Part shown: positions 1 to 5,159 of the stretch, piece after piece | Position numbering within the stretch: position 1 is the stretch's first letter | How the letters are laid out: every line of letters begins with the position of its first letter | Assembly (NCBI GenBank): GCA_003532195.1 | Contig: DOFA01000011.1 | Span: 1 to 6,205, forward strand | Length of the DNA: 6,205 bases | Direction of reading: 5' to 3' | Origin: Clostridiales bacterium | GTDB taxonomy: Bacteria; Bacillota; Clostridia; Saccharofermentanales; UBA5734 | Position numbers and translations under genes: made by a program | The notes under the pieces: generated by a model | Databases searched by the model: none | The model's input: the letters and a program-made list of their open reading frames with translations, nothing else | What the model was told of the DNA's origin: nothing

Positions 1-31
1 ACGATCATGCGCAAATCTCCATTTTCCCGCC

Positions 32-47
32 ATAAATATCTATTTAT
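32..47. promoter_or_regulatory. AT-rich 7-bp palindrome, operator candidate
   Basis: ATAAATA (32-38) is followed by the spacer TC and then TATTTAT (41-47), a perfect 7-bp inverted repeat. It ends 17 bases before a TATACT box, so it covers the place where a -35 box would be, and no good TTGACA match is present there. A repressor or activator site is the natural guess. It is AT-only apart from its spacer, and short AT palindromes also arise by chance. Confidence 0.35.
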
Positions 48-64
48 CTCCGCATTACCTTCAT

Positions 65-70
65 TATACT
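65..70 (+). promoter_or_regulatory. Candidate -10 box for the first URO-D gene
   Basis: TATACT matches TATAAT at five of six positions. Transcription would begin near base 77, leaving a leader of about 34 bases before the chosen ATG at 111. That would exclude the upstream in-frame ATG at 75 as a start. There is no convincing -35 box, so the promoter may depend on an activator, or the true promoter may lie elsewhere. Confidence 0.35.
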
Positions 71-99
71 GAAAATGAAGCGATTTGCTCAGCAGTTAT

Positions 100-104
100 G
101 GAGG
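100..104 (+). promoter_or_regulatory. Ribosome binding site that decides the start at 111
   Basis: GGAGG lies six bases before ATG 111, which is ideal spacing. The in-frame ATG at 75 has no comparable site upstream and would add twelve residues that do not resemble the start of a URO-D protein. Confidence 0.8.
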
Positions 105-110
105 TTCTTT

Positions 111-1166
111 ATGTCATATCAAGACGGAATGGCCGCGATTAACCTGGAAATGCCCGCTCGCGTGCCGCGCACGGAATATGTTGACCAGCACTGGGACCTG
201 TACCGGACGGTGACCGGCATCCCAGTCGATAGCGCCAGCAGTCCGCAAGTGCAGTCCCAGGCCTATCGGGAATTCATGCGCCTCTGGAATTTCGATTTCA
301 GCTGGTGCACCCTGACCACCGGACAGATTTTCGGCGAGCAGCGCTCGCGAATGGGCCACGCGCGTTATCTTGCGGACGGATCAGATCTGGACCGGGATAT
401 CCGCGAGCTGTTCGCCGACCCGGAGGATGTCTATCAATTCGATCTGTTTGAAGCCTTCGGCACAGCTGACCGGGCTGCCCTGACCGCCGGCTATAACGCC
501 CAATATCATGAAAACTGCCGGAACCATCCCGACTGTGTGAACATGACCGGCATTTATGTGACCTGCATCTCCGGCCTGATCGATTTGCTGGGCTGGGACA
601 CCCTGCTGGCCGCGGCAGGGATCGACGGCCAGGCTTTTGGCGCTTTCACCGACCGGTATTGCGCCTGGATCGGGCAGTATTTCGACGCCCTGGCCTGCTG
701 CGACAGCCCGGTCATCATGATTCACGACGATATCGTCTGGGCCGGCGGCGCTTTCTTGAATCCGGAATTTTACCGCGCCCATGTTTTCGCCAACTACCGG
801 AAAATGTTCCGGCCGCTGCAGGACGCCGGCAAAAAAATCATCTTCACATCCGACGGCAATTACACCCAGTTCATCGACGACATCGCCGCCTGCGGCATCA
901 ACGGCTTTGTCCTCGAACCGCTGACCGACATGCAGTACATCGCCAGCCGCTACGGGCGTACCCACAGCTTTGTCGGCAACGCCGACACCCGGATCCTGCT
1001 CCAGGGCAGCCGGTCTGACATCGAAGCCGAAGTTCGCCGCTGTATGGATATCGGCAAGAATTGCCCCGGTTTCTTCCTGGCGGTCGGCAACCACATCCCG
1101 GCTAATACCCCGGTTGACAACATCCTCTATTACAACGAAATATACGAAAAACTCAGCCGGAGATAA
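111..1166 (+). CDS. URO-D superfamily protein (methyltransferase-like), zinc site lost
   Basis: This 351-residue protein has the uroporphyrinogen-decarboxylase/corrinoid-methyltransferase TIM-barrel pattern: PARVPRTEY near residues 16-24, HDDI at 205-208, SDGN at 247-250, VGN followed by HIP at 325-330, and the closing TPVDNI segment at 333-338. Members of this superfamily either decarboxylate uroporphyrinogen (HemE) or move methyl groups between corrinoid proteins and acceptors (MtaA, MtbA, CmuA). The HemE N-terminal arginine motif (RQAGRY type) is absent, so a role in haem synthesis is unlikely. In MtaA/MtbA-type enzymes zinc is held by His-X-Cys plus a later Cys. Here the matching positions read Thr246-Ser-Asp248 and Asn327, so zinc-activated thiol chemistry is not expected. 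The protein is probably cytosolic, since no signal peptide or membrane segment is visible. It stands alone, facing the second URO-D gene. The superfamily call is strong; the reaction is unknown. Confidence 0.85.
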   Translation: MSYQDGMAAINLEMPARVPRTEYVDQHWDLYRTVTGIPVDSASSPQVQSQAYREFMRLWNFDFSWCTLTTGQIFGEQRSRMGHARYLADGSDLDRDIRELFADPEDVYQFDLFEAFGTADRAALTAGYNAQYHENCRNHPDCVNMTGIYVTCISGLIDLLGWDTLLAAAGIDGQAFGAFTDRYCAWIGQYFDALACCDSPVIMIHDDIVWAGGAFLNPEFYRAHVFANYRKMFRPLQDAGKKIIFTSDGNYTQFIDDIAACGINGFVLEPLTDMQYIASRYGRTHSFVGNADTRILLQGSRSDIEAEVRRCMDIGKNCPGFFLAVGNHIPANTPVDNILYYNEIYEKLSRR

Positions 1167-1172
1167 CGCGGC

Positions 1173-1202
1173 CCGGGCCGGGCCTGGTTAAGCCCGGTCC
1201 GG
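1173..1202. terminator. GC-rich hairpin between convergent genes
   Basis: Bases 1173-1183 pair with 1192-1202 to give an 11-bp stem with one G-T wobble and an eight-base loop. It lies in the 62-base gap between two genes that converge, where it could end or protect both transcripts. Neither side carries a clear T-run, so it is not a standard intrinsic terminator. It may instead be a pause, a 3'-end-protecting hairpin, or a chance result of GC-rich sequence. Confidence 0.4.
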
Positions 1203-1228
1203 CAAAATTGGACGGCAACTGATGCTGC

Positions 1229-2266
1229 TTAACCGCGGTGAATGTCGATCATCGCCAGGTAATTCTCCGCCGGCACATATGACGGCACGCTGTTGCCGGT
1301 CCCGACGGCAAAACCGCCCCGGGAACCGACCTGGCGTAGCATGGCCTGGACCCTGGCCCTGATCTGGTCAGGCGTCGACCGGCAAATGAAATCAAGGTCG
1401 AATCCGCCCATGATCGCGATCCTCGATCCGTATTGTTCATAAGCAGCTTCGACCGGCAGGATCTTGTCTTCATAAGAATGCTTGCCGTCGAAGCGCATGT
1501 CGTCGATGATATCGTCCCAGACTTCGGACAGATTGCCGCAGGAATGCAGGATGACCGGCCGGCCGGCCGCGTGGGCGGCAGCGGCAATTTTTTTATGCCA
1601 GGGAAAGATGAAACGGCGCATGGCAGCCGGGCTGAGCAGGGTCTGCGACTGGAACCCCCAGTCGTCATTGGCGATGATCGCCCCGACCGCCGGATATGCC
1701 AGAGCTTTTTCATAGTAGCGCAGCAGGCGCGACCCGATCTGGCCGCAGATTTCTTCGACCAGGTCAGGATCCTCGGCCTGCATCCAGCACAGCTGTTCGA
1801 AACCGAGCAGGGACGTGAGATTTTCCAGCACACCGCACGGCCCCCAGACAATGATTTTCATGCCTTCCGGCAGTTCCCGGCCCAGGATGTCCAGCCGCGA
1901 ATCATCAAAATCATCCGGATCCGGCCAAGGATAAGCCTCGTAACTTCTGCGGTCCGAGATCGGGCCGGGCCGGTTCTGGGATATGGAAGCCAGGTGGGGG
2001 TCCTTCGGCGCCGGAAAGGCAAAATCTGAAGCCATGACCGTCACGTAATCATAGCCGGCGATCCAAAAAGCCCATATTCGCTGCCGCCAGCCACCCAGGC
2101 CGTCGCCGTCGGGAAAGGTCCGGCCCTGGCTGAGCAGGTCGTAGATTGAGTCGTTCATGAAAAATTCGAACAAGGTTGGCCGGGAGGGGTGCTCCCGTCT
2201 GAGTACGCGCAGCAGATTGTTGAAATCAGGCTGCGGCTTGGGCATATTCGGCAGGATCGCTGTCAT
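1229..2266 (-). CDS. URO-D superfamily protein (MtaA/CmuA-like methyltransferase homologue)
   Basis: This 345-residue protein belongs to the same superfamily as the gene it faces, but to a different branch. Visible landmarks are RPTLFEFF at residues 29-36, WGPCG at 141-145, the barrel motif NDDWG at 200-204, HSCGN at 241-245, GGFDLD at 287-292 and VPAENY at 331-336. His241 and Cys243 match the first two zinc ligands of MtaA/MtbA methyltransferases, which transfer a methyl group from a corrinoid protein to coenzyme M or another thiol. The usual third ligand, a Cys in an SGC motif, appears to be Asn325 here, so the zinc site is only partly kept. No corrinoid-binding protein lies in the window. 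The start at 2266 is supported by GAGG (2274-2277), seven bases upstream of the ATG. The gene lies downstream of and in line with the AraC gene but has its own likely promoter. Methyl transfer is plausible but unproven. Confidence 0.85.
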   Translation of the reverse strand: MTAILPNMPKPQPDFNNLLRVLRREHPSRPTLFEFFMNDSIYDLLSQGRTFPDGDGLGGWRQRIWAFWIAGYDYVTVMASDFAFPAPKDPHLASISQNRPGPISDRRSYEAYPWPDPDDFDDSRLDILGRELPEGMKIIVWGPCGVLENLTSLLGFEQLCWMQAEDPDLVEEICGQIGSRLLRYYEKALAYPAVGAIIANDDWGFQSQTLLSPAAMRRFIFPWHKKIAAAAHAAGRPVILHSCGNLSEVWDDIIDDMRFDGKHSYEDKILPVEAAYEQYGSRIAIMGGFDLDFICRSTPDQIRARVQAMLRQVGSRGGFAVGTGNSVPSYVPAENYLAMIDIHRG

Positions 2267-2282
2267 AGGATCGCCTCTTTTA

Positions 2283-2340
2283 ACTCAATTTCTCTGATCT
2301 GAGCACGCCGGTCCTTCCGGTAAGATCAGACATCTTGAGT
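2283..2340. promoter_or_regulatory. Long interrupted dyad in the leader of the second URO-D gene
   Basis: ACTCAA (2283-2288) pairs with TTGAGT (2335-2340), and TCTGATCT (2293-2300) pairs with AGATCAGA (2323-2330). Both sets share the same centre, giving 14 paired positions around a four-base internal loop. Inside lies a smaller CCGG/CCGG stem (2308-2311 with 2317-2320). The element ends 16 bases before the start codon and lies downstream of the likely promoter, so it would be transcribed. It could be an operator for a dimeric protein or an RNA structure controlling translation. There is no T-run after it in the direction of the gene, so it is not an obvious terminator or attenuator. Confidence 0.5.
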
Positions 2341-2363
2341 ATAAGCCGGCCAAGGCAGCCCGG

Positions 2364-2393
2364 ATTATCAAAAAGCTCACTGGTATTGTTCAA
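2364..2393 (-). promoter_or_regulatory. Candidate sigma70 promoter for the second URO-D gene
   Basis: Read on the minus strand, TTGAAC (2388-2393) is followed 18 bases later by GATAAT (2364-2369). These match the consensus boxes at four and five of six positions. The -35 box overlaps the stop codon of the AraC gene (2390-2392). Transcription would start near 2357, giving a leader of about 90 bases that contains the long dyad. The URO-D gene can therefore be expressed without read-through from the regulator. Confidence 0.45.
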
Positions 2394-3256
2394 TAATTGC
2401 GCAGATTTTTGTATTCCAGACGCCAGGCGGAAGGCGTCAGGCCGGTCAACTTGCGGAACACCGCCGCGAGATGGCTGGCCGTGGCAAAACCGGTCTGCAG
2501 GGCGATAATCTCGATCGGCAGATCCGTCCGGATCAGCAGTTCGCGGACCCTATGCAAACGGACATGCTGGAGGTAGGCAGAGAAGGTGCGGCCGGTCGCC
2601 AGGTGAAAACAGCGGCTGAAATAGTGTTCGCTCATAAAGCACAGCCCCGCCGCCTGGCCAATCTTTATCTCCGAATCGCTGTTTTTTTCGATATAGGTCA
2701 GCGCCGACTCCAATTTCTGCAGCAAGCCTTGCTGCCGGGCCCGAGGATAAAGGATCGCGCCGCGCCGGACCAGCTGGGCAAACAGGCAAAACAGCTTGCC
2801 CTTGACATCCAGATCATATCCCGGCGGTTTCTCCCGTTCATCAGTTTCTATATCCTGCAGCAAGGCAAGCAGAAGATCGCCGCCGCCAAGATGGCAATGC
2901 GCCAGGCAACTTTGATCAGGCTGCAGGAAGGGGATCAAGTATTGCCACTCGCTGCCCAGCGAACTGCTGCAAAGGAAATCGGCCGTAATCTGCAGGACAA
3001 GAAACCGGCAGCCGCTCAGATCTGGGAAACTATGGGTGCTGCCGGCGCTGATCACAAACAGGTCTCCGGCCTGCAAATCATGCCAGCTCGAGTCAGTTTG
3101 CATCCGGCAAGCGCCCTCGCCCAGGTACAGGATCTCTAAATAGGCATGCCAATGCTGCCGGACCGGCTGCTGCGTATCGTTATGGAACAGATGCCACCCG
3201 GAGCGGCCCTGCTCCGCGGTCAGGCTGGTTTCCTGGATGCCGGCCTGCTGTTTCAT
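2390..3256 (-). CDS. AraC-family transcriptional regulator with cupin sensor domain
   Basis: This 288-residue protein has the normal two-domain AraC layout. The N-terminal half is a cupin-like ligand-binding domain with His35-X-His37, Glu41, the LQAGD turn at 61-65 and His75. The C-terminal half, from about residue 180, carries two helix-turn-helix units: roughly 195-216 (GQAAGLCFMSEHYFSRCF region) and 244-270, followed by the family signature TGFATAS...FRKLTGLTPSAWR at about 255-279. Regulators of this kind usually activate a nearby catabolic operon when a small ligand binds the cupin domain. The start at 3256 has an AAGGGG sequence 11 bases upstream, a modest site with long spacing, but the next in-frame Met (residue 52) would remove much of the sensor domain. 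The gene is read away from the SDR-DUF89-kinase operon across a 199-base control region, so that operon is its most likely target. The ligand is unknown. Confidence 0.93.
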   Translation of the reverse strand: MKQQAGIQETSLTAEQGRSGWHLFHNDTQQPVRQHWHAYLEILYLGEGACRMQTDSSWHDLQAGDLFVISAGSTHSFPDLSGCRFLVLQITADFLCSSSLGSEWQYLIPFLQPDQSCLAHCHLGGGDLLLALLQDIETDEREKPPGYDLDVKGKLFCLFAQLVRRGAILYPRARQQGLLQKLESALTYIEKNSDSEIKIGQAAGLCFMSEHYFSRCFHLATGRTFSAYLQHVRLHRVRELLIRTDLPIEIIALQTGFATASHLAAVFRKLTGLTPSAWRLEYKNLRNY

Positions 3257-3333
3257 TTCGGCGGATTCCCCTTCTCCAATATCATCGTTGCCTTTCTCTG
3301 CTTCTGCAGCGTATAAGAGATATTCCTGTCCGA

Positions 3334-3342
3334 ATTATATCA
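3334..3342 (-). promoter_or_regulatory. Extended -10 promoter for the AraC gene
   Basis: On the minus strand the sequence reads TGATATAAT, a perfect TATAAT (3334-3339) with the TGn extension (3340-3342). Extended -10 promoters can work without a good -35 box, and none is obvious here. The region where a -35 box would lie overlaps the left arm of the inverted repeat at 3357-3373. Transcription would begin near 3327, about 70 bases before the start codon. Confidence 0.55.
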
Positions 3343-3356
3343 TCCAATAGGTTAGT

Positions 3357-3373
3357 CCGGCTACGCAAGCCGG
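3357..3373. repeat. 6-bp inverted repeat in the divergent control region
   Basis: CCGGCT (3357-3362) and AGCCGG (3368-3373) form a perfect 6-bp inverted repeat around the spacer ACGCA. It sits between the two opposing promoters, just upstream of the AraC -10 box, a position suited to an operator. In GC-rich DNA a 6-bp dyad can easily arise by chance. Confidence 0.3.
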
Positions 3374-3395
3374 CTGTTCCCTGACCGGTTGTTCC
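3372..3395 (+). promoter_or_regulatory. Tandem GGYTGTTCC repeat, candidate AraC-type operator
   Basis: GGCTGTTCC (3372-3380) and GGTTGTTCC (3387-3395) are direct repeats that differ at one base and are spaced 15 bases start to start. The likely -35 box of the operon (3381-3386) lies exactly between them. AraC-family activators typically bind direct repeats near or overlapping the -35 box, which makes this a good candidate site for the neighbouring regulator. The assignment is inferred from position and repeat form. Confidence 0.45.
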
Positions 3396-3408
3396 ATGAT
3401 ATGATAAT
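3381..3408 (+). promoter_or_regulatory. Candidate promoter of the SDR-DUF89-kinase operon
   Basis: CTGACC (3381-3386) and GATAAT (3403-3408) match the sigma70 boxes at four and five of six positions with a 16-base spacer. Transcription would start near 3415, leaving about 40 bases of leader before the SDR start codon. The weak -35 box between two repeats fits activator-dependent expression. Confidence 0.5.
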
Positions 3409-3455
3409 AAACAGCTTTAACTTGTTTCCATGAAAAGGGATCATAGGAGGTTGCT

Positions 3456-4277
3456 ATGAGACTCAAGAACAAAGTTGCGATTATTACCGGTTCAGGCGCG
3501 GGCATCGGCCAGTGCATCGCTGAGGTTTTTGCCCGGGAAGGCGCCCGGGTCGTCTGCAGTTCCCGCCGGGCTGTCAACGGGCAGCCGGTGGCCGATGCCA
3601 TCCGGGTGGCCGGCGGCGAAGCCATTTTCGTCCAATGCGACGTTTCCCGGGAGGAAGACGTCAAAAATCTGGTTGACCGGACTTTGGAATCCTACGGCCG
3701 GATCGATGTGCTGGTCAACAATGCCGGCGTCAACTTCGTCAAGCCTTTTGAAGAGGTGCACCCATCCGACTGGGACCGGGTGATCGGGACCGACCTGCGG
3801 GGAACCTATCTTTGTTCGTGGTACAGCATCCCCCAGATGCTCAGGCAGAAAAGCGGTTCGATCATCAACATCACTTCGGTGCACACCCTCGCCAGCCTGC
3901 CGGGCGCGACGCCATATGACGCCGCCAAATGGGGGGTCGTCGGTCTGACCAAGTCGATGGCGGTTGAATACGCGTCGCGGGGCATCCGCGTCAACGCCCT
4001 ATCCCCCGGCCTGATCGACACCCAGATCTGGAGCGACATCAAGGCGGCGGCGCCCGACCTGGACGAATGCATCCGCTACTGGCAGTCCAATATCCCGATG
4101 GGCCGGGTCGGCAAACCGGAGGAAATTGCCCAGGTTGCGGTGTTCCTGGCCAGCGATGAATCCAGCTATGTCACCGGAACCAACCTCTTGGCCGACGGCG
4201 GCATGACCAGCCAGCTGATCAGCCAGGCATCCTTTGAATCGCGGAATTTGGAAGGCAGCAGCCGGGATAAAAAATAA
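3456..4277 (+). CDS. Short-chain dehydrogenase/reductase (classical SDR)
   Basis: This 273-residue Rossmann-fold oxidoreductase interconverts an alcohol and a carbonyl using a nicotinamide cofactor. It shows the cofactor motif TGSGAGIG at residues 11-18, a CDV turn at 61-63, NNAG at 88-91, catalytic Ser141, and the catalytic pair Tyr154 and Lys158 in YDAAK. SPGLIDT at 183-189 and the ADGG segment at 246-249 complete the fold. The end of the second strand reads SSRR (35-38), with no acidic residue, which suggests NADP(H) rather than NAD(H). The fourth member of the usual catalytic tetrad, an Asn in the 'vNl' motif, appears to be Asp113. About twenty extra residues, polar towards the end, follow the normal C-terminus. 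AGGAGG (3445-3450) lies five bases before the ATG. It is the first gene of an operon and is followed 21 bases later by the DUF89 gene. The family is certain; the substrate cannot be told within such a diverse family. Confidence 0.95.
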   Translation: MRLKNKVAIITGSGAGIGQCIAEVFAREGARVVCSSRRAVNGQPVADAIRVAGGEAIFVQCDVSREEDVKNLVDRTLESYGRIDVLVNNAGVNFVKPFEEVHPSDWDRVIGTDLRGTYLCSWYSIPQMLRQKSGSIINITSVHTLASLPGATPYDAAKWGVVGLTKSMAVEYASRGIRVNALSPGLIDTQIWSDIKAAAPDLDECIRYWQSNIPMGRVGKPEEIAQVAVFLASDESSYVTGTNLLADGGMTSQLISQASFESRNLEGSSRDKK

Positions 4278-4286
4278 ACAACCGTT

Positions 4287-4291
4287 GGAGG
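4287..4291 (+). promoter_or_regulatory. Ribosome binding site that decides the DUF89 start at 4299
   Basis: GGAGG lies seven bases before ATG 4299 but only four before the in-frame TTG at 4296. Spacing and codon preference both favour the ATG. A further ATG at 4305 is less well placed. Confidence 0.75.
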
Positions 4292-4298
4292 CTTATTG

Positions 4299-5141
4299 AT
4301 GAAAATGCAACTCGACTGCCTGTCGTGCATGCTGCGCCAATCTCTGGAAGCATCGCGCATGGCCGGCGCTGATTCGGAAACGCAGAGCCAGATTCTGGAC
4401 CGCGTTTTAGAAATCCTGTCTGGATACCGGAACTACCGCTGTGCCCCGCTGCTTTTCAGCGCGGTTGAACAGATCATCCGGGAGGAGACCGGCTGTGCGG
4501 ATCCCTATGCTGCTGTCAAACAGCGGGATATCGCGGCGGCGCAGAGCGTCCTGCCCCTGCTGCGCAGTTTTCTCGAAGCCAGAGGCAACAGCCTGTACTG
4601 GGCTTTGAAAATAGCCGCCACCGGCAATATCCTGGATTCGGCCATTTACAGCAGCGTCGACCTCGAGGCTTGCCTGGAAAGGGAGCTGACCCAGGATTTT
4701 ACGCTCTGCGCCTGGCCGGAATTCCACTCCCGGCTGCAAACGGCGCAAAATATCCTGATCATCGGCGACAACGCCGGCGAAGCCGTATTTGACCGGATCC
4801 TGATCGAAAGGCTGGCGCCCCGGACTGTGACCTATGCTGTGCGCAGTCAGCCAGCCATCAACGACGTGACCCTGGACGATGCCCGCGCGGCCGGGCTGGA
4901 ATCCTGCGCCCGGATCGTGTCTTCCGGCTGCCGGGTCCCCGGGCTGATTCTGGAACAATGCAGCGCCGAATTTCTGGATATTTTCCGGCAGGCCGACCTG
5001 ATCATCAGCAAAGGGCAAGGCAACTATGAGGGATTGTCCGATTCCTGCCGCGGGATCTTTTATTTGCTGAAAGCCAAATGCCCGATGATTGCCCGGGCTT
5101 TTGCGGTACCCCTTAACTCATACATCCTGGCCAGCTCATAG
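4299..5141 (+). CDS. DUF89/ARMT1-family metal-dependent phosphatase (damage-control type)
   Basis: This 280-residue protein matches the stand-alone prokaryotic branch of DUF89. It begins with the branch's Cys-X-X-Cys (Cys7, Cys10 in DCLSCM). The catalytic domain shows GDNAGE at 156-161, the PAINDVTLDDA block at 185-195, a PG loop at 214-215 and ISKGQGNYE at 236-244. The Asp and Asn of these blocks bind the divalent metal, and the Lys-Gly-Gln-Gly-Asn-Tyr-Glu block helps form the active site. Characterised DUF89 proteins hydrolyse phosphate from sugar phosphates and related metabolites and have been proposed to clear damaged or unwanted phosphorylated compounds. ARMT1 was also reported to have a methyltransferase activity, which is disputed. 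All key motifs are intact, so it is probably active. It is rich in cysteine (eleven), which fits an anaerobic cytosol. It lies 21 bases after the SDR gene and 18 bases before the kinase gene. The natural substrate is unknown. Confidence 0.9.
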   Translation: MKMQLDCLSCMLRQSLEASRMAGADSETQSQILDRVLEILSGYRNYRCAPLLFSAVEQIIREETGCADPYAAVKQRDIAAAQSVLPLLRSFLEARGNSLYWALKIAATGNILDSAIYSSVDLEACLERELTQDFTLCAWPEFHSRLQTAQNILIIGDNAGEAVFDRILIERLAPRTVTYAVRSQPAINDVTLDDARAAGLESCARIVSSGCRVPGLILEQCSAEFLDIFRQADLIISKGQGNYEGLSDSCRGIFYLLKAKCPMIARAFAVPLNSYILASS

Positions 5142-5159
5142 GACTGAGAGGATTTCCCG

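Noticed and set aside
75..110. In-frame upstream ATG at 75 as the start of the first URO-D gene
   Set aside because: There is no ribosome binding site before it, it would lie at or before the likely transcription start, and GGAGG is perfectly placed for ATG 111.
381..1094. Minus-strand open frame of 237 codons within the first URO-D gene
   Set aside because: It has low-complexity, shadow-like composition and no domain or ribosome binding site, and the plus-strand frame carries clear family motifs.
111..2266. Haem biosynthesis gene hemE
   Set aside because: Both proteins lack the N-terminal arginine motif of true uroporphyrinogen decarboxylase, and no other haem genes are nearby.
2283..2340. 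Intrinsic terminator of the AraC gene
   Set aside because: The dyad is followed on the minus strand by a short A-rich stretch and a ribosome binding site, not by a T-run, so I list it as an operator or leader structure instead.
2471..3139. Plus-strand open frame of 222 codons across the AraC gene
   Set aside because: The minus-strand AraC protein has unmistakable HTH signatures; the opposite frame is a shadow without motifs.
4296..4298. TTG at 4296 as the DUF89 start
   Set aside because: Only four bases separate it from GGAGG, while the adjacent ATG at 4299 has ideal spacing and a preferred codon.
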